A DNA stretch of 64,000 bases from contig JAOAIJ010000039.1 of the NCBI GenBank assembly GCA_026414765.1, forward strand, positions 1 to 64,000. The letters run 5' to 3'. This document shows, piece by piece, positions 36,764-44,288 of the stretch. Origin of the DNA: Clostridia bacterium (GTDB lineage: Bacteria > Bacillota > Clostridia > Acetivibrionales > DSM-27016). The notes beneath the pieces are model-generated. The model was not told the origin of the DNA. It saw nothing but the letters and a program-made list of their open reading frames with translations, and did not search any database. A program made the translations under genes and the position numbers. How positions within the stretch are numbered: position 1 is the stretch's first letter; each line of letters opens with the position of its first letter.

Positions 36764-37188
36764 TAGCGCACACCTGCAAAGAAACCGTGAATTTTATGTA
36801 AGCCTGAACCAAAAATCATCAGAGGACAGGCAACAGCAGTTTTTATACCCATTTTATCGCATTCTGCGAGTGTATCTGCATCAGCGATTTTCTTATTATG
36901 GAACAGTATTTTCTTAACGCCGTTTTCAGCCAGTGCCTTAACTGCCTTTTTTGTATTTTCCGGGCTCAGTAGTATATATGCGGTTTCCGGTATTTTTGGA
37001 AGCTCGCTGAAATTCTTATACACTTTTACGTCATAGCTGCCGCCTGCCTTGGTATTTAGGGGATATACCTGGATACCGTTATTCGTATATGCCTGATAAA
37101 TAGTCATGCAATACTTGCTGTTTTTCTCCGAAAATCCTACAAATAGAACTTCATTGTTAGAAAAGAATTCTTTGTTTAGCTTTGTCAT
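36763..37188 (-). CDS. CoA-binding domain protein (CoA_binding_2)
   Basis: The 141-aa product is a stand-alone Rossmann-like CoA-binding domain, with VLFVGFSEKNSKYCMTIYQA, YPLNTKAGG, ETAYILLSPENTKKAVKAL and GVKKILFHN as its strands and loops. Such domains occur in acyl-CoA synthetases (NDP-forming) and as single YccU-like proteins. AGGAGGA lies 6 nt before the ATG. The stop overlaps the RnfD-RnfC start, so the two are made together. An inverted repeat TTACTAAT/ATTAGTAA (37216-37223, 37237-37244) just upstream could be an operator. Confidence 0.82.
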   Translation of the reverse strand: MTKLNKEFFSNNEVLFVGFSEKNSKYCMTIYQAYTNNGIQVYPLNTKAGGSYDVKVYKNFSELPKIPETAYILLSPENTKKAVKALAENGVKKILFHNKKIADADTLAECDKMGIKTAVACPLMIFGSGLHKIHGFFAGVR

Positions 37189-37380
37189 AAAAAATCCTCC
37201 TGTTTGGTATATATTTTACTAATGCTATATTAATATATTAGTAACAAGTCTACAACGATAATCTTGATGATTATCAGACTTCCGACTGAAGATAATGGAG
37301 TAATAGTGAACAATATATTCACATTTAGGGTATAATATGCAAGTTTCTTTGTCAATGAAAAATTTTCCTTAACGAAGAGG

Positions 37381-37408
37381 TTGTAAATACGTTTATTTTT
37401 GCTATAAT
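37381..37408 (+). promoter_or_regulatory. Promoter of tRNA-Arg
   Basis: TTGTAA (37381-37386) and TATAAT (37403-37408), 16-nt spacer, 19 nt before the mature tRNA 5' end. Confidence 0.7.
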
Positions 37409-37426
37409 ATATTGGTAGAAGTTTTT

Positions 37427-37501
37427 GTCCCGGTGGCCTAATGGATAAGGTAATGGATTCCGGTTCCATTGATGCGGGTTCGATTCCTGTCCGGGACGCC
37501 A
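37427..37501 (+). tRNA. tRNA-Arg (anticodon CCG)
   Basis: A full cloverleaf folds: acceptor GTCCCGG/CCGGGAC, D-arm GCCT/AGGT with GG in the loop, anticodon stem ATGGA/TCCAT around TTCCGGT (anticodon CCG at 37460-37462), T-arm GCGGG/CCTGT with TTCGATT loop, discriminator G and encoded CCA. It reads CGG codons. A single gene, with its own promoter and a following hairpin. Confidence 0.95.
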
Positions 37502-37505
37502 GAAT

Positions 37506-37545
37506 AGAGAAGGGTTTCAAGTTTTACGGCTTGAAGCCCTTCTCT
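37506..37545. terminator. Strong hairpin after tRNA-Arg
   Basis: AGAGAAGGGTTTCAAG (37506-37521) pairs over 16 bp, with one G-U, to CTTGAAGCCCTTCTCT (37530-37545). There is little U-tract after it. Confidence 0.7.
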
Positions 37546-37631
37546 ACTAATACCAGTTAGCAAGCCTTAAGATTCAAGCTAACCGCTTTTCCCCATATAG
37601 CCCTTGCTGTACCCTATTAATTCTGCATGAG

Positions 37632-38375
37632 CTATTCCTTGTTATTGGCTAACTCTGCAATACGCTTGTTGGCATTATCTTTAAATATGCCTCCGTGATA
37701 ACAGATAACTGTTTCTATATCAAACTGTGTGAGCTTTTCCAATGATTTTAGAGCCATATCATTATCTGAATTGGTGAATACGGGAGCGGGGGTGAGTGTT
37801 CCGCCTTCAGCAAACATACTGTCACCTGCAATAAGTATTTTAAACTGCTTAAGATAAAGGGAGATATGGCCGGGAGTATGCCCGGGAGTATGAATGATAT
37901 TGATTCCGCCGCAGACGGGTAACTCCTCATTATCTTCAATTGTTTTGTCTACGTGTGAACTATATTTCTGGTATGCAGATTTCATATTCTTGCAGAGTAC
38001 TTTAGCTTCAGGGGGAAGGGATTCAAATCGCGCTTCCATTTGAGCTATCTTGATAGGGCATTGCTCACCCTGTATATACGGCTTTTCTTCTTTATGTGCC
38101 AGTATTTCAGCTTTTATGCCGAGTTCGTTCTGAATCCCCAAAATACTTCCTATATGATCCATATCATGGTGAGTAATGATGATCTTGGTCAGATTATTCA
38201 GAGGTATACCGGCTTTAGACATCGCATCCTTGATGTGAAGCGATTGTCCAGGATATCCGGCATCTATGAGTAGTACATTGTCACAATCCCAAACTAATAC
38301 CGGATAAATAAAATTTGTTTTGCCCATGACATCCATGGAAAGTTCAAGCATCTCAACTCCATTAACTATTCTCAT
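37632..38375 (-). CDS. Metallo-beta-lactamase-fold hydrolase
   Basis: A 247-aa single-domain protein with the dinuclear metal site HHDMDH (in ITHHDMDHIGSI, about residue 68), the downstream His in HTPGHTPGHISLY, the Asp in LIAGDSMFAEGG and the last His in CYHGGIF. This is the general MBL-fold hydrolase pattern (glyoxalase II or lactonase-like); substrate unknown. The ribosome site is AAAGGGG. No close neighbour shares its strand as an operon. Confidence 0.88.
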   Translation of the reverse strand: MRIVNGVEMLELSMDVMGKTNFIYPVLVWDCDNVLLIDAGYPGQSLHIKDAMSKAGIPLNNLTKIIITHHDMDHIGSILGIQNELGIKAEILAHKEEKPYIQGEQCPIKIAQMEARFESLPPEAKVLCKNMKSAYQKYSSHVDKTIEDNEELPVCGGINIIHTPGHTPGHISLYLKQFKILIAGDSMFAEGGTLTPAPVFTNSDNDMALKSLEKLTQFDIETVICYHGGIFKDNANKRIAELANNKE

Positions 38376-38414
38376 CTTCTTTCCCCTTTCATTAATAAAA
38401 AAATCTTTTGCGTA

Positions 38415-38443
38415 TTGACAATAGAATCATTTTGTGATATAGT
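38415..38443 (+). promoter_or_regulatory. Consensus sigma-A promoter
   Basis: TTGACA (38415-38420), 17-nt spacer, TATAGT (38438-38443). It would start a transcript near 38450 that holds only the small hydrophobic reading frame at 38517. Confidence 0.7.
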
Positions 38444-38516
38444 AAGATTGGGTATTACTGTGGTACGAAGGAATTCTTATATCTGTCTAGTATATTCCAA
38501 TCATAGGAAGTATACA

Positions 38517-38681
38517 ATGTTGAAGCTTTCCTTTCTGGAAGTGTCTGGCCGGATTATCTTGGTTTTTCTTAAGAAATTAAGGTTAATCTACCTATTACTT
38601 CATAAAATTTTCTGTTTTTTGCTATTATTATTTGACTTATTTATTTTGGCGAATAAAAAACACCTATTACCAAATCGTTAA
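38517..38681 (+). CDS. Possible small hydrophobic membrane peptide, 54 aa
   Basis: The frame starts MLKLSFLEVSGRI after an AGGAAG site and encodes a very hydrophobic, Leu/Ile/Phe-rich helix with basic ends (LVFLKKLRLIYLLLHKIF, then CFLLLLFDLFIL). It has a consensus promoter 75 nt upstream. No family is recognised; size and character are like small regulatory or toxin-type membrane peptides. Its last codons overlap a terminator that serves the opposite strand. It could be chance coding in AT-rich DNA. Confidence 0.3.
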   Translation: MLKLSFLEVSGRIILVFLKKLRLIYLLLHKIFCFLLLLFDLFILANKKHLLPNR

Positions 38682-38699
38682 GAGATAAGATAATAGGTG
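38655..38699 (-). terminator. Terminator of the 81-aa gene
   Basis: CACCTATTA (38661-38669) inverted as TAATAGGTG (38691-38699). On the minus strand the stem is followed by a run of six U (38655-38660). Confidence 0.75.
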
Positions 38700-38779
38700 C
38701 TTAGCATATATCATTTTTCACCAAATCGTCCGAGAGAGGGAAATACGCCGGAAAGGCTAAAAGGGAGAAAGCTCTGATG

Positions 38780-39025
38780 TTATGATTCAGTGCTTTTATA
38801 CTCTTCTTCATACTTTATTACCGAAGGTTCTGAATACCTGTCTATATCAGGTCTGCCGCGCAAATCGTCATATATTCTTCCTATTGCCACATACTGATCT
38901 ATAAAGCGCCTGTTACTGTCATCCAGAAGGAAGCTTTCTATATCCCTTATACTTGAGATTGTCTCGGGATAATCCGTATCTGCCAGCATACCGTTGATTT
39001 TATCAAATGCTTGTTTTTCATCCAT
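38780..39025 (-). CDS. Small acidic hypothetical protein, 81 aa
   Basis: The product is soluble and acidic (MDEKQAFDKINGMLADTDYP start) with many Asp/Glu/Arg; no family recognised. AGGAGG lies 8 nt before the ATG. The ribosome site and start codon sit in a perfect 22-bp inverted repeat (39013-39063) that could fold in the mRNA. Its terminator is at 38655-38699. It is divergent from the LysM gene. Confidence 0.65.
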   Translation of the reverse strand: MDEKQAFDKINGMLADTDYPETISSIRDIESFLLDDSNRRFIDQYVAIGRIYDDLRGRPDIDRYSEPSVIKYEEEYKSTES

Positions 39026-39063
39026 AATATTACCTCCTGTCGGTAATATTATGGATGAAAAAC
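39013..39063. repeat. Perfect 22-bp inverted repeat over the start of the 81-aa gene
   Basis: The left arm 39013-39034 (from GTTTTTCATCC to ATATTACC) is the exact reverse complement of the right arm 39042-39063, with a 7-nt loop TCCTGTC. The minus-strand start codon and first codons (MDEK) lie in one arm, and the same ATGGATGAAAAAC appears on the plus strand in the other arm. The ribosome site AGGAGG spans the loop edge. Confidence 0.85.
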
Positions 39064-39220
39064 TTAATTTTATGCGTAGTCCGTCTTACTTTCCATTAAA
39101 CCGGGGAATATGCAAGGTACAATGTGAAATATTATCAGGGAGTCAACATAAAAGGTTAGCACAAATAGGGGAAAAGAACAGTATAATGAACAAGGATAGT
39201 TTATAGTCAGGAAAAAATAT

Positions 39221-39580
39221 ATGAACTGGGAAACTAATAACCAAGCCAGACTTGTACCGAAGCTGGGATCATTTAATTATACTGTACAACCTGGAGATAA
39301 TCTTTTCAGGATTGCCAGGAATTTCAATACAACTATCGAAATCCTAAGAAAATTCAATTATATTCCTACACCACAACTGATTTTTCCCGGGAGACAGCTG
39401 ATAATTCCATATTCTCCTGCGGAAGCAATCATATATACAGTGCAGCCGGGAGATACCCTATCTGATATAGCAAGGAAGTTTGGAACCTATGTTCAGAATC
39501 TTGTAGATTTCAACTATCTCGATGATCCTGATCTGATTCTTGTAGGACAAAACCTGGTTGTAACAGCGTCTTTAAGGTAA
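39221..39580 (+). CDS. Two-LysM-domain protein
   Basis: The 119-aa product consists of a short N-terminal tail and two LysM repeats (about 19-64 and 70-117). Each has the YTVQPGDNLFRIA / YTVQPGDTLSDIA opening, the middle NFNTT / KFGTY turn and the closing PGRQLIIP / VGQNLVV. LysM binds N-acetylglucosamine chains in peptidoglycan or chitin. There is no signal peptide or catalytic domain, so it may act in spores or leave by a non-Sec route. The ribosome site is a weak AGGAAA. Confidence 0.88.
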   Translation: MNWETNNQARLVPKLGSFNYTVQPGDNLFRIARNFNTTIEILRKFNYIPTPQLIFPGRQLIIPYSPAEAIIYTVQPGDTLSDIARKFGTYVQNLVDFNYLDDPDLILVGQNLVVTASLR

Positions 39581-39653
39581 TGGCAAGATAAAAGGAGAAG
39601 AAAGTATTTCTCCTTGGTACATATACCCGGTTGGATGATTGGCGGTATGTAAA

Positions 39654-40793
39654 CTAACTGCTTTTTCCAAAAAAGCTCTTAAATTTATTTACAAAACCTG
39701 TGACAGTACTTGCAGGTGTATCCCTCAATGAGCTTCCTATTTCGGAATTTACGATTGTTTCAAGACTACGTGCTATATCGCAAGTAGGATATGAAATACA
39801 TAAAGGAACCTGCTCCTTTATTGATCTGCTAACATATTTGCTTTCAGGAATATAACCACATGGGACTATATTATAGTTGAGAAAATTGCGCACTACACTT
39901 GTTATTCTGCTTAAAACGGCCTCACCTTCCTGTGAGGTTTCACATTTGTTTATTATCAGCTTTAAATGTATGTCCCTGCTTTTATCGAGAATGACCTTGA
40001 TTATGGAATATGCATCTGTAATTGCATGGGGCTCCGGTGTTGTGAGTATTACTGTTTCGTCAGCCGCATATATGAAGTTTGTGACGTTTTTTGAAAGGCC
40101 TGCCCCTGTATCAATAAGAACATAATCAAAATTTTGCTCGAGAAAGCTAAAGCCTGCAGTGATTCTATAAAATTGCGGCGGCGTTAAGTTTGCAAGATCC
40201 TGAATACCACTGCCGCCGGGAACCAGCTTTATTCCTCCGGGCGCTTCTATGATTACTTCCTGGATGCTTTTAGAGCCGTCTATGACATCAATTATATTGT
40301 ACCTGGAGTTCACCTTCATAAGTACATCTACATTAGCCATTCCAAGATCGGCATCCAGGACAACTACTTTTTTTCCTTTCCTGGCCAGTGTTATGGCATA
40401 ATTTATTATAAAGCTTGTTTTCCCGACACCGCCTTTGCCGCTGGTGATAGTAATGAACCTGCAAAAGTTTTCCCCCGATATTCTCCTGTTTTCTATACTA
40501 TCTGTACGTTCGCTATTGAAAGCAGAAGGCAGCTTTACCACAAGCGAATGTCTGCCTATGTTACGGTCAATAACCTCTGTAGTAAACTCACATATTCCTT
40601 GATATGTACTGATTTTCAGGTTGAGAATAAAACCTACATTCAGGGGGACGTGGAGACCCTTGTAATATGGGGTGCTGATTTCCAGAGTATTATTGCTTGC
40701 GGATAATAGGGTGCTTTCATATACATTCTTATAAAACATGGAATTGGTTGTAAGCTGAATAGACTGACCGGCTTCAAATTTATATGCTATCAT
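39654..40793 (-). CDS. FlhG/MinD-type ATPase with N-terminal PilZN (YcgR-N-like) domain
   Basis: Residues 1-90 form a beta-rich flagellar-brake-like domain (GQSIQLTT, STPYYKGLHVPLNVG, GICEFTTEVIDR). Residues 112-350 are a deviant Walker A ATPase (SGKGGVGKTS at 118-127; DADLGMANVDV; DYVLIDTGAG), closest to FlhG/YlxH, which limits flagellar number and position. The C-terminal FVNKFKSFFGKSS looks like an amphipathic membrane-targeting helix. Here it lies outside any flagellar operon but near a PilZ gene. The ribosome site is GAGG. The domain fusion suggests coupling to c-di-GMP-related control (inference). Confidence 0.82.
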   Translation of the reverse strand: MIAYKFEAGQSIQLTTNSMFYKNVYESTLLSASNNTLEISTPYYKGLHVPLNVGFILNLKISTYQGICEFTTEVIDRNIGRHSLVVKLPSAFNSERTDSIENRRISGENFCRFITITSGKGGVGKTSFIINYAITLARKGKKVVVLDADLGMANVDVLMKVNSRYNIIDVIDGSKSIQEVIIEAPGGIKLVPGGSGIQDLANLTPPQFYRITAGFSFLEQNFDYVLIDTGAGLSKNVTNFIYAADETVILTTPEPHAITDAYSIIKVILDKSRDIHLKLIINKCETSQEGEAVLSRITSVVRNFLNYNIVPCGYIPESKYVSRSIKEQVPLCISYPTCDIARSLETIVNSEIGSSLRDTPASTVTGFVNKFKSFFGKSS

Positions 40794-41621
40794 AGGGAAC
40801 CTCGTCTTTTGTTATATATGGGTAAATCTGAAAACTAAGAGTTTATATATTCAGTACGTGCTTTTCATTCATATCTGAGTTTGTCTGCTGAGGAAGTTTG
40901 ACTCTGTGAGTAATTAGGATCTGTCATGAAGGAGAACTGCAACTGAAGCTGTATTTCTCCATTTCTTTCGCTGTAGAGGGTTAATTTCGGATTATGCGTA
41001 ATGAAAACTGATCTACAATATATTTTATATTATCACATTTTTTGTGTCAATCAGACATTAAGGAGTGGGTCTTGAAACCCGCTTTATAAGGCACTTTGTT
41101 AAAAATATAACCCTCGACTTCCGAAGGGTGTTATGGTATAATAAAATTACAATTTATACAAGTAGTACTAAATAATAACATTACAGTTATACAAACCAAT
41201 TTGTTGCATCAATTCATTAAGTTTATAGACAGACATATGAAGTGAGCATTTGTTCCAAGAGAATCCTGAAGATACAATGTTTTTAACTCGAAAACATATT
41301 GATGCATAAGAATATCATAAACTGAGCTTTAGATTATGATATCTTGTCTGACTGCAAAACATCTTCAACACGTCAAAATAATATCAGCCTAAAATACTAA
41401 AGAATTTTGTTAGTAGACTCTAAGACTTTCCAAAATGTTTCTACCGGGAAAAGTAAATACGAAAACAAATATACGGGCATATGCAAAATACGTATAAGCA
41501 TGATAGAACAGCATGTTTTGTAATTGTAACCACAACCCAGACGGAAATATGATCTTATTTGCCAAAAGCAGCTGTTTTGTTGCTGTTTGGAACACTAATA
41601 AAAAGATTGGAGTGTGATGTT
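40794..41621. other. Gene-free 828-bp region and leader of the PilZ gene
   Basis: No supported gene. Visible elements are small hairpins at 41066-41083 (GGGT/ACCC) and 41112-41133 (around CCCTCGACTTCCGAAGGG), a TATAAT at 41137-41142, and a perfect inverted repeat ATATCATAA (41312-41320) / TTATGATAT (41334-41342). If transcription begins near 41149, the PilZ mRNA has a leader of about 470 nt. I do not see a c-di-GMP riboswitch core. Confidence 0.55.
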
Positions 41622-42068
41622 ATGACTTACTTTTCCGAGAGGAGAAAGTATCAGAGGTGCAGCGGCGCTGTTTGCAAAGCGATGGTTATGACTGATAAAA
41701 TGAGATGGAGGGATATAGAATTATGTGACATCTCGGCAGGTGGATTGAAATTCGCTGCAAGCAGCCCTTATGATGCTGTAGCACCGATTAACCTGCATCT
41801 TACTGTACATAATATGCTGTCTGAGTTTGAAATGAAGCTTGAAGGACATATAGTAAGGATGGAGGAGAGGAAAGGCGGATATACGTATTCTGTAAAGTTT
41901 GACCGGATCAATAAATACAATCAGGTTCAATTGGATGAAGTAATCAAATCTAAAATATCGGTTTATACCAACAGACAGCCTGTGGCGGAGGACGGAATAT
42001 ATACATTTCTATTTCTTCCCCGTATCAGACCCTCATCCTTCCGTGGCAAATTGAAATTTTTCAAATAG
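41622..42068 (+). CDS. PilZ-domain c-di-GMP-binding protein
   Basis: The 148-aa product has both PilZ ligand motifs: RxxxR as ERRKYQR (R8-R12) and D-x-S-x-x-G as DISAGG (36-41). This is the full c-di-GMP-binding signature. A single PilZ domain fills about residues 5-115. The start is ATG 41622 with GGAG 9 nt upstream; an in-frame codon at 41559 has no site. It lies 0.8 kb from the PilZN-ATPase gene on the opposite strand, so a role in motility or surface control is likely. Confidence 0.88.
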   Translation: MTYFSERRKYQRCSGAVCKAMVMTDKMRWRDIELCDISAGGLKFAASSPYDAVAPINLHLTVHNMLSEFEMKLEGHIVRMEERKGGYTYSVKFDRINKYNQVQLDEVIKSKISVYTNRQPVAEDGIYTFLFLPRIRPSSFRGKLKFFK

Positions 42069-42228
42069 AATCCCCTGTAATACAGGGGATTTGCTTTATA
42101 TGTAGGGAATTAAGGTTTCGGAATTCCCAATAACAATTTTATGGATTTAATCCTGTTACCTGTGGTAAAATAACTGGCGAAGCAGATGTAAAAATATTTT
42201 GCATTTAGTGGGTTTACGGAGGAATAGG

Positions 42229-43194
42229 ATGAAAATCGGAAATGTAGAGCTGGACAATAATGTATTTCTTGCACCTATGGCAGGCGTCACAGATATGCCA
42301 TACAGAATCCTGTGTAAAGAGCAGGGCTGTGGACTGGTATACACCGAGATGGTAAGTGCAAAAGGCATGCACTATAATGACGAGAGAAGCTTCAGGCTTA
42401 CAGAAATTGATGATGCTGAGAAGCCGGCAGGCATACAGATATTCGGTTCAGACCCGGCTATTATGGCGGGTATAGCAGAAAGACTGAATTTCTCGGACGC
42501 TGCTATTATTGATATAAATATGGGATGTCCCACACCTAAGATTACGAAGAACGGTGAAGGAAGCGCACTTATGCTTAAGCCTCGTCTTATATCTGAAATT
42601 GTAAGATCTGTGGTAAAAGCATCTGACAAACCTGTTACCGTTAAGATCAGGAAGGGTTGGGATGATGAAAATGTCAATGCAGTAGAGATTGCAGGGATTG
42701 CAGAAGAGAGTGGTGCAAAGGCAATTGCTGTTCATGGCAGGACCAGAGAGCAGTTTTACATCGGAAAGGCTGACTGGGATATAATCAGACAGGTGAAAAG
42801 CAGTGTAACTATTCCTGTAATAGGGAACGGAGATATTGGTTCTCCCGAAGATGCCAAAAGAATGTTAGAGTATACAGGGTGCGATGCCATCATGGTAGGT
42901 CGGGGTGCACAGGGTAACCCATGGCTGTTTAAAAGGATTTTGTACTATTTGAATTCCGGAGAGCATTTACCTGAGCCTACAGCTGACGAAAAAATCAATA
43001 CTATAATAAGACATATGCGTATGCTTGTTGATTTGAAGGGTGAGCATACGGGGGTATGTGAAATGAGAAAGCATATTGCATGGTATATTAAGGGAATGAG
43101 AAATTCAACCTATGTTAAAGAAAAAGTATTTCGTATAAATTCAAAGGATGAGATTATTGAATTGCTATATGAATATCTTCATAAAGGGATGTAG
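42229..43194 (+). CDS. dus: tRNA-dihydrouridine synthase
   Basis: An FMN TIM-barrel enzyme reducing uridines in tRNA with NADPH. It has LAPMAGVTDMPYR (FMN site), INMGCPTPKITKNGEG with the catalytic Cys, HGRTREQFYIGKADW and the phosphate-binding IGNGDI and VGRGAQGNPW. The length of 321 aa fits the DusB group. ATG 42229 follows GGAGG with 7-nt spacing. It probably is a single-gene unit, convergent with the amidase gene. Confidence 0.94.
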   Translation: MKIGNVELDNNVFLAPMAGVTDMPYRILCKEQGCGLVYTEMVSAKGMHYNDERSFRLTEIDDAEKPAGIQIFGSDPAIMAGIAERLNFSDAAIIDINMGCPTPKITKNGEGSALMLKPRLISEIVRSVVKASDKPVTVKIRKGWDDENVNAVEIAGIAEESGAKAIAVHGRTREQFYIGKADWDIIRQVKSSVTIPVIGNGDIGSPEDAKRMLEYTGCDAIMVGRGAQGNPWLFKRILYYLNSGEHLPEPTADEKINTIIRHMRMLVDLKGEHTGVCEMRKHIAWYIKGMRNSTYVKEKVFRINSKDEIIELLYEYLHKGM

Positions 43195-43203
43195 ATTCAT
43201 CCT

Positions 43204-44019
43204 TTATTCTTTTTTACCCTTGTATACTGTCATTTTGATCAGTGATTTTCTTATACCTTCTGCAATACCTTCAGCAGCCTTTTGCTTGAAATCCCCGGAA
43301 GCAAGAAGCTTTGCTTCCTTGTAATTGGATAAAAACCCTAGCTCTACAAGTGCAGTAGGCATATTTGCATGTCTCAGTACAGCAAGATCGGTTCTGTCCT
43401 CTATACCAAGATCCTTAGTACCAAGGGATTTGGCCAGCTCGGACTGAAGGAGTTTTGCGTAATCTAATTCGCAAAGAAATCCTGCCCTAAGGTTTTCAGA
43501 TGGGAAATACAAAGTCATTACACCGTTTAGGTGTTCGTATTTGAACCAGTTACAGTGTATACTTACAAATAATGCCGCGTTTCTTTCGTTAGCTGCTTTA
43601 ATCCTATCGTAAAGCTCTATAAACCGGTCATCATTTCTTGTAATATACGTTGGTATGTTGTATGACTTCAGTAGCGTTTCCAGCCTTAATGCCACATCCA
43701 GATTAATATCTTTCTCCAGGATTTTTCCGGAATTTGCTCCTGGATCATCCCCGCCATGTCCGGGATCAATAACAACAAGCTTTGATCCTTTCCAGGGATT
43801 TAAGACAGCACCACCATTTTTGACAGTGCGGGAAGGGAATTTGAAATCTGAAGCTTTATTGAGCTTATCTGAAATGGTATTCTTTTTTTCTACTGAGGCT
43901 GCTTCCAGAGGGTATCTGCTGCTAACAATGTCTGCAGCATGCATCTCTGAGGATTCTGAAAAAAGCGAAAAAACAACCATTACAAAAATACAGGACAGTG
44001 TTATTAATAAATTTCTCAT
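43204..44019 (-). CDS. N-acetylmuramoyl-L-alanine amidase (Amidase_3, CwlD-like)
   Basis: The 271-aa product has an N-terminal signal or anchor segment (LLITLSCIFVMVVFSLF) and a C-terminal Amidase_3 domain (about 80-265). The zinc and catalytic residues are His in VVIDPGHGGDDPG, Glu in EKDINLDVALRL, His in FVSIHCNWF and Glu in VELGFLSN. It cleaves the lactyl-amide bond of peptidoglycan. Size and simple layout are close to CwlD, which makes spore-cortex muramic lactam, but CwlD identity is inference. The start is ATG 44019, with AGGGGG rather far upstream. Confidence 0.88.
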   Translation of the reverse strand: MRNLLITLSCIFVMVVFSLFSESSEMHAADIVSSRYPLEAASVEKKNTISDKLNKASDFKFPSRTVKNGGAVLNPWKGSKLVVIDPGHGGDDPGANSGKILEKDINLDVALRLETLLKSYNIPTYITRNDDRFIELYDRIKAANERNAALFVSIHCNWFKYEHLNGVMTLYFPSENLRAGFLCELDYAKLLQSELAKSLGTKDLGIEDRTDLAVLRHANMPTALVELGFLSNYKEAKLLASGDFKQKAAEGIAEGIRKSLIKMTVYKGKKE

Positions 44020-44288
44020 AAGTATTTATAATGCCCCCTAATAGCATTATTATCTTTTCTTTAGTAAGTTGTTATAGACATTATACAACAAAATCCATCT
44101 GTATACATAAATATTTATGATATAAAGTGCATTAATTTTGAAAACATCCTGCAGCCTATATTGACTATTGTGCAGAAAACAATCTACTAATCTTCATAAA
44201 AAACTGTATTAAGCTGATTACTTTACTTTTATATCCTGTTATTATAAAATGAATACAGAATATACGTTCGGTAGATGGAGATAAAGGT

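Noticed and set aside
37230-37520. 96-aa minus-strand reading frame across the tRNA
   Set aside because: It is the antisense of tRNA-Arg and its hairpin; its N-terminus (SRTGIEPASMEP) is a known artefact of tRNA antisense translation.
39051-39206. 51-aa plus-strand frame starting in the right arm of the inverted repeat
   Set aside because: Its ATGGATGAAAAAC start is explained by the repeat copying the minus-strand gene start; there is no proper ribosome site and no recognisable protein.
41149-41621. c-di-GMP (GEMM) riboswitch upstream of the PilZ gene
   Set aside because: Expected by context, but I cannot find the conserved GEMM core or its tetraloop-receptor pattern.
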